This document shows positions 27,602 to 35,833 of a DNA stretch of 64,000 nucleotides, in pieces (positions within the stretch are counted from its first letter, which is position 1; the number at the start of each line of letters is the position of its first letter). The position numbers were made by a program, and so were the translations under genes. Source of the stretch: JAPOUP01 sp026708635 (GTDB lineage Bacteria > Pseudomonadota > Alphaproteobacteria > Rhodobacterales > Rhodobacteraceae); assembly GCA_965200115.1 (NCBI GenBank), contig OZ241336.1, forward strand, positions 4,030,001 through 4,094,000, written 5' to 3'. The notes under the pieces were generated by a model. It was given only the letters and a program-made list of their open reading frames with translations. It did no database searches and had not been told where the DNA came from.

Positions 27602-28705
27602 TCATGTCACCATATCATCCCTATGGATCAGTGCCGCCCGACCGGGATAGCCGAGCAGAGCTTCGATATCACCCGACTGTCTTCCCTTGATCAAGGCCAC
27701 CTCGGAATTGGTGTAGCGCGTAAGTCCCTTGCCAAACATACCGTCCGGGCCCTTAATAACCACCGGATCACCTCTGCCGAACTTGCCTCTGACATCCGTT
27801 ACGCCGGCGGGCAGGAGCGACTTACCCGCTCGCATGGCATGGGCGGCACCCGCGTCGACTATGATCTCTCCTTTCGGCTTCATCGCCGCGATCCATCCTT
27901 TCCGGGCGGTTCGGGGATCGCCCTCGGCCGCGAACCAGGTCGCCGGGGCACCGTTCGCAAGACCGCTCAACGGCCGCCAGCCCGTGCCCTTCGTGATTAC
28001 CATCGCACAGCCGGCGGCCGTTGCCGTTCTGGCGGCCATCAGCTTCGTTTTCATACCGCCTCGGGAAAGACCCGTCCCCTCATCACCGGCCATCATCTCG
28101 ATCTCGGGAGTTATTCTTTCTATATTGTCGAATCTCCGAGAATTTGTGTCTATCCTCGGGTCGCCGGAATAGAATCCGTCCACGTCGGAGAGAAGAACCA
28201 AAGTATCGGCGCCAACCGTAACTGCGATCCGGGCCGCAAGGCGGTCATTGTCGCCAAATCTGATTTCATCCGTCGCCACGGTGTCATTCTCGTTGACCAC
28301 GGGCACAATACCGAACTTGAGAAGCTGGTTCAGCGTGGCGCGGGAATTGAGATAACGTCGACGGTCCTCGCTGTCCTCGAGGGTAAGAAGCACTTGGGCG
28401 GCTTTTAGGCCATGCGGCGCAAGTACCTCCTCGTATGCCCGCGCCAGCCGGATCTGGCCGACCGCGGCCGCCGCCTGGGACTGTTCCAGCGCCAGGGTTC
28501 CATCAGGGAAGTCAAGAACCGCGCGACCTAGAGCGATGGAACCGGAGGACACCAGAACCACATCGGTGCCCAGAAGCCTGAACCCGGCGACGTCATCCGC
28601 AAGCCCCTTCAGCCAGTCGTCCCGAAGCGCACCGCTACAGCGGTCGACCAACAGCGAGGAGCCGACCTTTATGACAAGTCGCCGCGTTTCGTTCAAGGAT
28701 GCCAC
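27602..28705 (-). CDS. proB: Glutamate 5-kinase
   Basis: 367 residues from GTG 28705, which overlaps the 3' end of obgE by 13 bases; the ATG at 28747 would extend it inside obgE. It phosphorylates glutamate, the first committed step of proline synthesis. The amino-acid-kinase domain has RLVIKVGSSLLVD, DVVLVSSGSIALGR, PVVNENDTVATDEIRFGDND and LSDVDGFYSGDPR. The C-terminal PUA domain (about 285-367) contains AGKSLLPAGVTDVRGKFGRG. Probably feedback-inhibited by proline, as in the family. Confidence 0.95.
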   Translation of the reverse strand: MASLNETRRLVIKVGSSLLVDRCSGALRDDWLKGLADDVAGFRLLGTDVVLVSSGSIALGRAVLDFPDGTLALEQSQAAAAVGQIRLARAYEEVLAPHGLKAAQVLLTLEDSEDRRRYLNSRATLNQLLKFGIVPVVNENDTVATDEIRFGDNDRLAARIAVTVGADTLVLLSDVDGFYSGDPRIDTNSRRFDNIERITPEIEMMAGDEGTGLSRGGMKTKLMAARTATAAGCAMVITKGTGWRPLSGLANGAPATWFAAEGDPRTARKGWIAAMKPKGEIIVDAGAAHAMRAGKSLLPAGVTDVRGKFGRGDPVVIKGPDGMFGKGLTRYTNSEVALIKGRQSGDIEALLGYPGRAALIHRDDMVT

Positions 28706-29730
28706 GCCCGGTGCTCCTCCGCTTCCCGTCCCGCGGACGAACGGCATTCCCCTATCTCGGCGGCAAGCGCACGCATCACCTCCTCCACACCCTGTCCACT
28801 GACACCGGACAGTCCCATAACCGGTCCGTCAATCACGGTTTCCAGTTCAGCGATCAGACCGGCAATTCGCGCATGATCCAGGGCGTCGATTTTATTGAGC
28901 GCGGTAACACGGGGTTTTCGGGCCAGACCTCCACCATAAGCGTCGAGTTCCCGGATCAACGCCAGACAGTCCTCCAAGGGTTCGGTCGCCGTACCGTCGA
29001 CCAGATGCAGCAAAGCGGAGCAACGCTCAATATGCCCGAGGAATCGGTCACCAAGCCCCCGCCCCTCATGAGCGCCCTCTATCAATCCCGGAATGTCCGC
29101 CAGGACGAATTCAAGACCATCCACGGTGACCACTCCCAGATTCGGATGAAGCGTGGTGAATGGATATTCCGCGATTTTCGGCCGAGCATTCGATGTCGCG
29201 GACAGCAACGTCGACTTTCCGGCATTCGGCAAACCCAACAGACCGACGTCGGCGATCAGCTTCAGTCGCAGCCAAACGGTTCGCTCGACACCCTGCTGTC
29301 CCATGTTAAAGCGACGTGGTGCCTGGTTCACGGCGGACTTGAACCGCAGATTTCCGAAACCTCCATTCCCGCCTTTCGCCAAGAGAAATCGTTGTCCGAT
29401 CCGAGCCAGATCGACCAGCACGGTTCTCCCGTCCTCTTCAAGAATCTCGGTTCCGGCCGGTACCCTCAGGAGGATGTCGGAGCCATTCTTTCCGGTACGC
29501 TGCCTGCCCATCCCACCCTGGCCGTTCTTTGCGAAGAAATGCTGCCGGTATCTAAAGTCAATCAGCGTGTTAAGTCCGTCAACGGCTTCCACCCAGACAT
29601 CGCCACCCTTACCCCCGTCGCCGCCATCCGGCCCCCCGTATTCAATGAACTTCTCGCGCCGGAATGATAGACAGCCGGTTCCACCGGCTCCCGAACGAAC
29701 GTAAACCTTTGCAAGATCGAGAAATTTCAT
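28693..29730 (-). CDS. obgE: Obg-family GTPase
   Basis: 345 residues. The Gly-rich Obg fold is at 1-158 with repeated GG..G turns such as GGPDGGDGGKGGDVW and KGGNGGFGN. The GTPase domain has G1 GLPNAGKST, switch I PFTTLHP, G3 DIPGLIEGAHEGRGLG and G4 NKID. It acts on the 50S subunit and in growth control. It lies downstream of rplU-rpmA as in most bacteria, but the gap to rpmA is unusually long (373 bases). Confidence 0.97.
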   Translation of the reverse strand: MKFLDLAKVYVRSGAGGTGCLSFRREKFIEYGGPDGGDGGKGGDVWVEAVDGLNTLIDFRYRQHFFAKNGQGGMGRQRTGKNGSDILLRVPAGTEILEEDGRTVLVDLARIGQRFLLAKGGNGGFGNLRFKSAVNQAPRRFNMGQQGVERTVWLRLKLIADVGLLGLPNAGKSTLLSATSNARPKIAEYPFTTLHPNLGVVTVDGLEFVLADIPGLIEGAHEGRGLGDRFLGHIERCSALLHLVDGTATEPLEDCLALIRELDAYGGGLARKPRVTALNKIDALDHARIAGLIAELETVIDGPVMGLSGVSGQGVEEVMRALAAEIGECRSSAGREAEEHRAWHP

Positions 29731-30103
29731 CGGAACATATTACATCGGCTTCGCGGCTTGATGAATGGGCTGAAACGGGGCGATCAGATCTGTAGCGCCA
29801 GGTCCGGCGTTTCCGCTCCGGATATCGGTCAATTTCGGCTCCCAACCTCCCGTAGAAATTTCGGCTCCCAACCTCCCGTAGACCTGTCCGGGTTCGTGTT
29901 CTACCGACTCGACAATGCCGAACCGGACTGAATCCATCGGGCCATGTCAAACTATCCTGAGCTTTCCGCTCGGTCCGCCCGAACCGCATGTGGTCACATG
30001 GACCACCGTCCTACGCCGATTTCCAGACGCGGGCCAGACGATCTCCGGCGATTCCCCAGGCGACCTCAGGAACGCACGGGGAAGAACCCGAGGCGGATCG
30101 GGA
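29731..30103. other. Non-coding gap between rpmA and obgE
   Basis: No supported gene, although related genomes often carry an acetyltransferase gene here. It includes the 26-base tandem duplication at 29831-29882. The gap may be the residue of a lost gene. Confidence 0.4.
29831..29882. repeat. Perfect 26-base tandem duplication
   Basis: Two identical 26-base units (29831-29856 and 29857-29882), beginning AATTTCGGCTCCCAACCTCC, lie back to back in the rpmA-obgE gap. A recent slippage duplication is the simplest explanation. Confidence 0.9.
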
Positions 30104-30373
30104 TCATTCGGCGGGCTCGAGCCGCGGGAACACGGAAATAAATGTGCGCCCCTTGAGGCCCTTATGAAATTTGACGTGGCCTTCAACCGTCGCGAATATG
30201 GTGTGATCCCTGCCCATACCGACGCCTTCGCCGGGCCACCATTTGGTTCCGCGCTGTCTGACGATAATGTTGCCCGGAATTGCGCGCTGACCTCCAAAGA
30301 GTTTCACACCCAAACGCCGGCCGGCCGAATCACGTCCGTTCCGACTGGAACCACCAGCTTTTTTATGTGCCAT
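30104..30373 (-). CDS. rpmA: 50S ribosomal protein L27
   Basis: 89 residues. It opens MAHKKAGGSSRNGRDSAGRR, the conserved basic N-terminus that reaches the peptidyl-transferase centre, and continues with GGQRAIPGNIIVRQRGTKW. It starts 11 bases after the rplU stop, in one operon. Confidence 0.97.
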   Translation of the reverse strand: MAHKKAGGSSRNGRDSAGRRLGVKLFGGQRAIPGNIIVRQRGTKWWPGEGVGMGRDHTIFATVEGHVKFHKGLKGRTFISVFPRLEPAE

Positions 30374-30384
30374 CCGTCAGCTCC

Positions 30385-30945
30385 TCAGTTAGTGGCCTGT
30401 TGACTGGCCTGGTCGGACCTATCCGTACCGTCGGCACCGTCCTGATCTTTCGATCCGGAAACCGTTTCAGCGTCGTGTGAATCCCCCGGCCCGGCGGCCG
30501 CGGGAACGGGCACGGTATCTTCCATGGGAGGAACCTCCAAGTCCGCCGATATCGCCCCAGTTTCCGGAATCGCCGATATGTCCAAATCCCGTGGCACCGA
30601 TCCAGCCCCGACAGCCTCCTTGACTCCCGTTTCCGCGGCACCGGTCTCGAGGATATCGGTCACCCGAAGAAGTGTCAGTCGCTGTCGATGACCCTTCGTT
30701 CTCTTGGATCCATGCTTGCGGCGACGCCTGACAAAGTGAATGACTTTCCTGTCCTTGATCTGGTCGATCACCTGAGCCTGAACGGCCGCGCCCTCAACAA
30801 ATGGTTCACCGACCCTGTCGCCAACCATCAGGATCTCGTTGAACTGCACCGTCTCTCCGGAGACGGCGGCCAGCTTCTCAACCCGCAGGATATCACCGCT
30901 GCCAACCTTATATTGTTTACCACCGGTCTTCAGAACCGCGAACAT
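30385..30945 (-). CDS. rplU: 50S ribosomal protein L21 with long C-terminal extension
   Basis: 186 residues from ATG 30945. The first 103 are a standard L21: MFAVLKTGGKQYKVGSGDIL at the start and HFVRRRRKHGSKRTKGHRQR near its end. A low-complexity tail of roughly 80 residues follows, rich in Ala, Gly, Glu and Asp, unlike the short L21 of E. coli. Extended L21 proteins are known in alphaproteobacteria. First gene of the rplU-rpmA unit, with a promoter candidate at 31076-31104. Confidence 0.95.
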   Translation of the reverse strand: MFAVLKTGGKQYKVGSGDILRVEKLAAVSGETVQFNEILMVGDRVGEPFVEGAAVQAQVIDQIKDRKVIHFVRRRRKHGSKRTKGHRQRLTLLRVTDILETGAAETGVKEAVGAGSVPRDLDISAIPETGAISADLEVPPMEDTVPVPAAAGPGDSHDAETVSGSKDQDGADGTDRSDQASQQATN

Positions 30946-31075
30946 CCGTATCTCCATTCCCACGCGCTTCCCATTGCCCCTCATTCCGGGAGCTCGGCGT
31001 ATGGCCACCGCCGACGGCGCGTCATTAAGCGTCTTTGGAATTATGTTTCAGCTACCGTGCGCTGCAGAGTTTTGG

Positions 31076-31104
31076 CATATTGAAGCGCCTGACATATATG
31101 TCAA
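31076..31104 (-). promoter_or_regulatory. Promoter candidate for rplU-rpmA
   Basis: Minus-strand TTGACA (31099-31104) and AATATG (31076-31081) are 17 bases apart, about 130 bases upstream of rplU. The perfect palindrome TGACATATATGTCA (31090-31103) overlaps the -35 box. Confidence 0.55.
31090..31103. promoter_or_regulatory. 14-base perfect palindrome, possible operator
   Basis: TGACATATATGTCA is fully self-complementary and covers five of the six bases of the -35 element of the rplU promoter candidate, a position where a dimeric regulator would block transcription. No regulator can be assigned. Confidence 0.45.
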
Positions 31105-31240
31105 GCCCAATCGGATAACAATGTATATTGAACGACAATCCCGGCGTATCCCCGCACCGGAACATCCCTCCGCCGGCGGCATGAGGGCGAGACTCGACAT
31201 TTAACGGTTCGGGCATGCCGGCACCGGCATGAACCTTAGG

Positions 31241-32041
31241 TCAGTCGAACGAAATGCCGACGTCGCCAAACCGGCCGAAGTCGGCGTGAATTCGGGTCCC
31301 GGGAATACACTCGATAGGTCTGATGAAACTGCCCGACAGGACGAACTGCCCCGGCATGATGTTCTGACCGTAGCGCGCCATTCGCCGCGCCAGCCAGACG
31401 ACGCTATGCAGTGGATCGTTCAGGACACCCGCACCCAGTCCTGTCTCCTCAACCTCGCCATTCCGCGATGTGATTGCGCCGACCCAGCGCAGGTCAATGC
31501 TATCGGCCTTGTGTCGCATGGAACCAAGGACGATTCCGGCGTTGGCCGCGTTGTCACTGATCGTATCGAAAACTTTCCGGAACTGACCGGTTTCCGCGTC
31601 CCGGCGCAGGATACGCGTATCCAGGATTTCCAACGCGGGAGACACATAATCCGTAGCGCCAAGGACGTGCTCACGTGTGATGTCCGTACCGCATATCGCG
31701 TCCCCCATCACAAAGGCGATCTCGGCCTCGACCCGTGGCTGAATGAACCGGCCTGCGGGCACGGTGGCACCGTTATCGAATACCATATCATCAAATAGAA
31801 CGCCACTGTCCGGAATGTCGATGCCAAGCGCGGACTGCATCGCCCGCGAAGTCAGTCCGATTTTCCAGCCGATCACGCGCCGGCCCTGCTCCAACTTGGC
31901 CTGGCGGATGGCGTTCTGGATCGCATAGGCGTCATCCATATCCATCTCGGGATATCGGCGCGTCAGCAGGCCGATCTGCCGGCCTGTCCTTTCGGCCTCA
32001 AGAAGGTCTGCGGACGCACGGGCGTGATCTTCCGGTTTCAT
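31241..32041 (-). CDS. hpaH: 2-oxo-hept-4-ene-1,7-dioate hydratase
   Basis: 266 residues of the 2-keto-4-pentenoate hydratase/FAH-like family. It adds water to 2-oxohept-4-ene-1,7-dioate in homoprotocatechuate breakdown. Markers are VIGWKIGLTSRAMQSALGID, QPRVEAEIAFVMG (metal-binding Glu residues) and a C-terminal VLSGSFIRPIECIPGTRIHA. Its ATG overlaps the stop of the FAA-family gene as ATGA. Last gene visible in the hpa cluster. Confidence 0.92.
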   Translation of the reverse strand: MKPEDHARASADLLEAERTGRQIGLLTRRYPEMDMDDAYAIQNAIRQAKLEQGRRVIGWKIGLTSRAMQSALGIDIPDSGVLFDDMVFDNGATVPAGRFIQPRVEAEIAFVMGDAICGTDITREHVLGATDYVSPALEILDTRILRRDAETGQFRKVFDTISDNAANAGIVLGSMRHKADSIDLRWVGAITSRNGEVEETGLGAGVLNDPLHSVVWLARRMARYGQNIMPGQFVLSGSFIRPIECIPGTRIHADFGRFGDVGISFD

Positions 32042-32892
32042 ACCGATTCATCCTCTACGCAATTACGCAATACCCCAATGCCTTCGACCTCGACCTCAAC
32101 GATATCGCCGGGGGCCAGATAGCGCGGAGGGTCAAACCTTCCCCCCGCTCCGGTCGGCGTGCCCGTGATGATGACGTCCCCGGGCCGCAACGTCATGAAG
32201 GTGGAGATGTATTCGACTTGGCGATGGATCGGAAACACCATGCGGTCGAGTGTATCATTCTGTCGGATCTCGCCGTTGACGCGCGTGATGATGCGGGCCC
32301 CGTCGAGTTGGCGGGCATCGGTTAACGGAACCAGCCACGGGCCGAGCGAACCTGACCGATCCCAGTTTTTACCCTGCGTCACGTTGAACATGGCGTGGCG
32401 CACCCAATCCCGAATGGTGCCTTCATTGCACAAAGTTACCGCCGTGATATGTCTGTATGCATCGGCCTGGGCTATCCGGCGCCCTTCCCTGCCAATGACG
32501 ATCGCCACCTCACCTTCGTAATCTAGCGTGTGGCTTTCGGGCGGACGTACGAGTGGGCGGTTATGGCCGGTAAAGCTGCTGGCGAACCGCGGAAACAGCG
32601 ACATATACTTGGCCCGTGCGCTCCTGTCCCTGTATTCAGAGTCCCGGCCGGGAAAGTTGACGCCGATACAGAGTAAACGGGAAGCGTTCGGTAGCACCAT
32701 CTCGTATTCGAATTCCGCATGGGTTACGGCCCTGCCCTCAGCCGCCACGCCAAGCGCCTCAAGTCCACCCGCGCGGACGGCGTCCAGCAAGGTCGGCCAG
32801 CCCGGAAAATCATCGTCAAGGGCGATCATTCCGCCATCGGCAACGGCACCGTAAAAGACAGCCCCTTCCGAGGAATAGGTCGCGAAGCGCAT
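32038..32892 (-). CDS. Fumarylacetoacetate-hydrolase-family protein, probable hpa-pathway decarboxylase/isomerase
   Basis: 284 residues from ATG 32892, with GGGA eight bases upstream; ATG 32901 is the alternative. The longer frame to 33039 must be rejected because its extra residues are antisense to an IS end. The FAH-family core has LCIGVNFPGRDSEYRDR, the metal ligands in DYEGEVAIVIG, a CNEGTIRDWVRHAMFNVTQG segment and DVIITGTPTGAGGRF. By position it could perform the HpaG-type decarboxylation/isomerisation, but other FAH-family acyl-pyruvate hydrolases look alike. Coupled to hpaH by an ATGA overlap. Confidence 0.88.
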   Translation of the reverse strand: MRFATYSSEGAVFYGAVADGGMIALDDDFPGWPTLLDAVRAGGLEALGVAAEGRAVTHAEFEYEMVLPNASRLLCIGVNFPGRDSEYRDRSARAKYMSLFPRFASSFTGHNRPLVRPPESHTLDYEGEVAIVIGREGRRIAQADAYRHITAVTLCNEGTIRDWVRHAMFNVTQGKNWDRSGSLGPWLVPLTDARQLDGARIITRVNGEIRQNDTLDRMVFPIHRQVEYISTFMTLRPGDVIITGTPTGAGGRFDPPRYLAPGDIVEVEVEGIGVLRNCVEDESV

Positions 32893-32927
32893 ATCAAGCA
32901 TCCCTACAGCGGCCCCGTCACTCCATG

Positions 32928-33112
32928 ACAGATCTTGCAGAACCTCGCGGTCGAGCGGACTGTCCCTGAAAGCGGGCTTTTTCGACGGCTGGCCTGGATA
33001 TGGAGCCGTCTCTCTGGTATGATTAGGGTGGTCAACCACACCATACGGGGAGACGGCTCCATTTCCTTTGGAAGGCCCGTATCAGAGGCCTGGCATCGCT
33101 TTCAAGGGGGAT
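32928..33112 (+). mobile_element. Truncated copy of the left-end IS (leader plus first 17 transposase codons)
   Basis: This stretch aligns with the minus strand of 1979-1780. It has the end repeat (ACAGATCTTGCAG against GAGCCTCTTGCAG, flanked by CATG at 32924-32927), then CGCGGTCGAGCGG, TCGACGGCT-GGCCTGGATATG, the hairpin and the transposase N-terminus VSEAWHRFQGG. The transposase ATG has become ATT at 33061 and a stop follows after 17 codons; the remaining 1 kb is gone. It lies 27-36 bases upstream of the FAA-family gene. Confidence 0.85.
33000..33062. repeat. Long inverted repeat within the IS remnant
   Basis: ATGGAGCCGTCTC (33000-33012) and its exact complement (33050-33062) enclose a loop that has a second short stem, GTGGT-CA-ACCAC. 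It is the counterpart of the hairpin at 1833-1896. Confidence 0.85.
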
Positions 33113-33216
33113 AATGGAAATCGAACGGTTATGTGAATCCTGAATCCCAAGCACCTGCCATGACATGCCCTTTCCGCTGATCCGGTTCCCGTAAAGTCTG
33201 CTTCTCTACTGTCAGT

Positions 33217-34200
33217 TTATGGAGCAATGATCGGGCTGGCTTCGATGGTAGAGTCTTTGGTCTCGACGCCGATGAAACGCGTACCGTGTTTGAACCAGCT
33301 TTCCGGAGCGGGCGCGCCCCAAAGAGTCTGGCGCTGTGGGTCTGTCAGGTCCCACTTGATCGGCTCTAGATCAGGGTCGACCGTTTGATAATCCGAGCAA
33401 TAGATCTCGATCCGATGGCCATCGGGGTCGAGAATATACAAAAAGAACGCGTTTGAGATACCATGCCGCCCCGGGCCGCGTTCGATATTGGAAACGTACC
33501 CGGTTGCCGCCATCAGATCGAGCAAGTCGATGATATTCAGAGGCGTGGGTACCCAAAAAGCGACGTGGTGCATGCGCGGGCCGGTGCCATTGGTAAATGC
33601 CATGTCATGCACACCGCCTTTGCGATGCATCCAAGCGGCCCACAGAAGCTTGCTGTCTTCATCTTCAGTGTATTCCGTCACACGAAACCCAAAATCGCTG
33701 TAGAACGCAACCGAGGCGTCTACGTCATTGCTAAAGACATTGAAGTGGTCGATCCGGAGCGGTTTGACCCCACGATAAAGGGCATATTTCTGGTGGATCG
33801 GCTCAAGCCGGTCCATCTTGTGATAAAACTCCAGTGGAATACCCATATTGTCGGAGGTCAGAAGCGTGCGACCCTGAAAAGGGCGCCCTACCCACTCGGT
33901 CGGTCGTCCCTTGGATCGGAAATAGGCTTCGGCCCTATCGAGATCGGCATCGTCAAAGGTTTTGAACCCCATCACCTCGACGGTGCCCGGTAAATCAGAT
34001 TTTTGCAGGATTACGCAATGGTGCCCACGTTCTTCCATGGCTCGCAGGTATACCCGACCGTTTGTTTCGTCGGTCACCTGAAGCCCAAGAATCTCCGAGT
34101 AGAACCTCTTGGACGCTTCATGATCGCCCACGTTGAGACAAACATGACTTAAGCGAATGGTGTTGAAGTCCGGGTATAGATTAGGTGCGGGAATTGGCAT
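33217..34200 (-). CDS. hpaD: 3,4-dihydroxyphenylacetate 2,3-dioxygenase
   Basis: 327 residues, extradiol ring-cleavage dioxygenase of the vicinal-oxygen-chelate (type I) class, normal length. Two VOC modules are visible; the second carries the iron ligands His152 (RIDHFNVFSND), His211 (RMHHVAFW) and Glu265 (HRIEIYCSDY). It opens homoprotocatechuate to 5-carboxymethyl-2-hydroxymuconic semialdehyde. It lies between hpaE (66 bases) and the IS remnant. Type I HpaD differs from the LigB-type enzyme of E. coli; it resembles the Brevibacterium/Arthrobacter form. Confidence 0.92.
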   Translation of the reverse strand: MPIPAPNLYPDFNTIRLSHVCLNVGDHEASKRFYSEILGLQVTDETNGRVYLRAMEERGHHCVILQKSDLPGTVEVMGFKTFDDADLDRAEAYFRSKGRPTEWVGRPFQGRTLLTSDNMGIPLEFYHKMDRLEPIHQKYALYRGVKPLRIDHFNVFSNDVDASVAFYSDFGFRVTEYTEDEDSKLLWAAWMHRKGGVHDMAFTNGTGPRMHHVAFWVPTPLNIIDLLDLMAATGYVSNIERGPGRHGISNAFFLYILDPDGHRIEIYCSDYQTVDPDLEPIKWDLTDPQRQTLWGAPAPESWFKHGTRFIGVETKDSTIEASPIIAP

Positions 34201-34266
34201 GGCAGCCTCCTATTGAAAGGGGGTCGTCGGTTCGAGAGTTCCTTGGCGAACTGGACATGCCCGCCA

Positions 34267-35778
34267 TCAGCTCGCTCCAAGTTTTGTGATCTTGTGCTGA
34301 CCAGTCGCAAAGCCGATGTGCTTTTGTTCCATGTAGAACTCGAACGACCAGTCCCCGCCATCACGACCGATGCCGCTGGCCTTGACACCACCAAATGGCG
34401 TGGGGAGGTGGCGCACGTTCTCGGAGTTGACCCAGATCATACCCGCTTCCAATCTGTCGGTGAAACGCAGCGCGCGGGTCAGGTCATTGGTCCAAAGATA
34501 ACCCGTCAGACCATAGGGGATGTCATTTGCAATTTGTAGGGCCTCATCCTCGGTCGAAAACGGTATTGAGGTGAGGACGGGTCCAAAGATCTCTTCCTGG
34601 GCGATCCGCATCCCATTGTTGGCATTGGTAAACAGGGTCGGGCGCACGAAATAGCCCTCATTACCGATCGCCTCACCGCCTGCGGCCACGGTTGCACCGT
34701 CTTCCCTCGCGATGTCGAAATAGGACGTGACCTTGTTGAAATGCTCTTCCGTGACCAGCGGACCAACTTCCGTGGCCGGGTCTAACGGATGGCCAACTGT
34801 GATCTTGTTGATCCGCTCGACAAGCTTGGCCTCAAACACCTCGCGGACCGTGTCCTGCACCAGAAGGCGCGAGGACGACGTGCAGCGTTCACCGTTGATC
34901 GAATAGATCATAAAGATCACGGCATCCAACGCCCTCGCCAGATCAGCGTCTTCAAATACAATGACCGGGTTTTTGCCGCCAAGCTCCAGATGATTGCGTT
35001 TGAGCGTATCCGCTCCCTGCCTGACAATCAGAGATCCGGTGCGGCTTTCCCCGACAAAGGCAATGGCCTTAATGCTTGGGTGTTCGCACAGCGCCTTGCC
35101 AGCGCCTTCCCCAAATCCGTTAACCGTGTTCAACACGCCCGGCGGAAGCCCCGCTTCCTCGGCGATTTCGACCAACAGGCGTGCGGTGAGCGGTGAGGCT
35201 TCCGCGGGCTTGTGAACCACCGTGCAGCCAGCGGCCAAAGCGGGAGCGATCTTCCACGTCGACAGCATGAAAGGTGTGTTCCAGGGGGTGATGACGCCAA
35301 CCTGGCCAATCGGAACGCGTGTCGTGATGTTCATCAGCGTTGGCGATTTCAGATGCTGGCCGTCACGTGCCTGAACAACCTTATCGGCGAAATACCGAAA
35401 GTTCTCGGCACCCCTAAGCGCGGCCTTGGACATGAACTTATATGCTTGTCCCGTGTCCCAACATTCGCAGAGGGCGATCTCTTCGGCGCGCGCCTCAATC
35501 CCTTCGGCGATGCGGATCAGGATCTCACGGCGCTCGGTCGACGCCAGATCGCGCCATCCGGGAAAGGCGTCATGCCCGGCACTGGCGGCTGCGTCGATAT
35601 CTGCCGCAGAGCCGTGGGCCACATCGCATATTATTCTCTTGTCCACTGGTGATGTGTTTTGGAAAACACCCTCTGTGCCCGGTGCATCTTCACCGCCGAT
35701 CCGGTTCATGATTCCCGAATCTCGGAAACGCTCCAGATAACCGGTGAGTTTTGAAACGTTGTCTTCAAGTTTACTCAT
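34267..35778 (-). CDS. hpaE: 5-carboxymethyl-2-hydroxymuconic-semialdehyde dehydrogenase
   Basis: 503 residues of the aldehyde dehydrogenase superfamily, full length. Features are VGVITPWNTPFMLSTWKIAP, the catalytic Glu in NHLELGGKNPVIVFEDAD, the catalytic Cys in SINGERCTSSSRL, and the C-terminal GGVKASGIGRDGGDWSFEFY. It oxidises the HpaD product with NAD. A broken second copy of its 5' end lies just upstream (35834-36359). The sequence here is somewhat less GC-rich than flanking genes. Confidence 0.93.
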   Translation of the reverse strand: MSKLEDNVSKLTGYLERFRDSGIMNRIGGEDAPGTEGVFQNTSPVDKRIICDVAHGSAADIDAAASAGHDAFPGWRDLASTERREILIRIAEGIEARAEEIALCECWDTGQAYKFMSKAALRGAENFRYFADKVVQARDGQHLKSPTLMNITTRVPIGQVGVITPWNTPFMLSTWKIAPALAAGCTVVHKPAEASPLTARLLVEIAEEAGLPPGVLNTVNGFGEGAGKALCEHPSIKAIAFVGESRTGSLIVRQGADTLKRNHLELGGKNPVIVFEDADLARALDAVIFMIYSINGERCTSSSRLLVQDTVREVFEAKLVERINKITVGHPLDPATEVGPLVTEEHFNKVTSYFDIAREDGATVAAGGEAIGNEGYFVRPTLFTNANNGMRIAQEEIFGPVLTSIPFSTEDEALQIANDIPYGLTGYLWTNDLTRALRFTDRLEAGMIWVNSENVRHLPTPFGGVKASGIGRDGGDWSFEFYMEQKHIGFATGQHKITKLGAS

Positions 35779-35833
35779 GTTGGGTCTCCAGATGGTCGCG
35801 GCCGGGGCGGAAATTTAAACTTGGGGTGAGGCG

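Noticed and set aside
32893..33039. N-terminal extension of the FAA-family gene
   Set aside because: It reads antisense through an IS remnant; conserved sequence begins at MRFATYSSEG.
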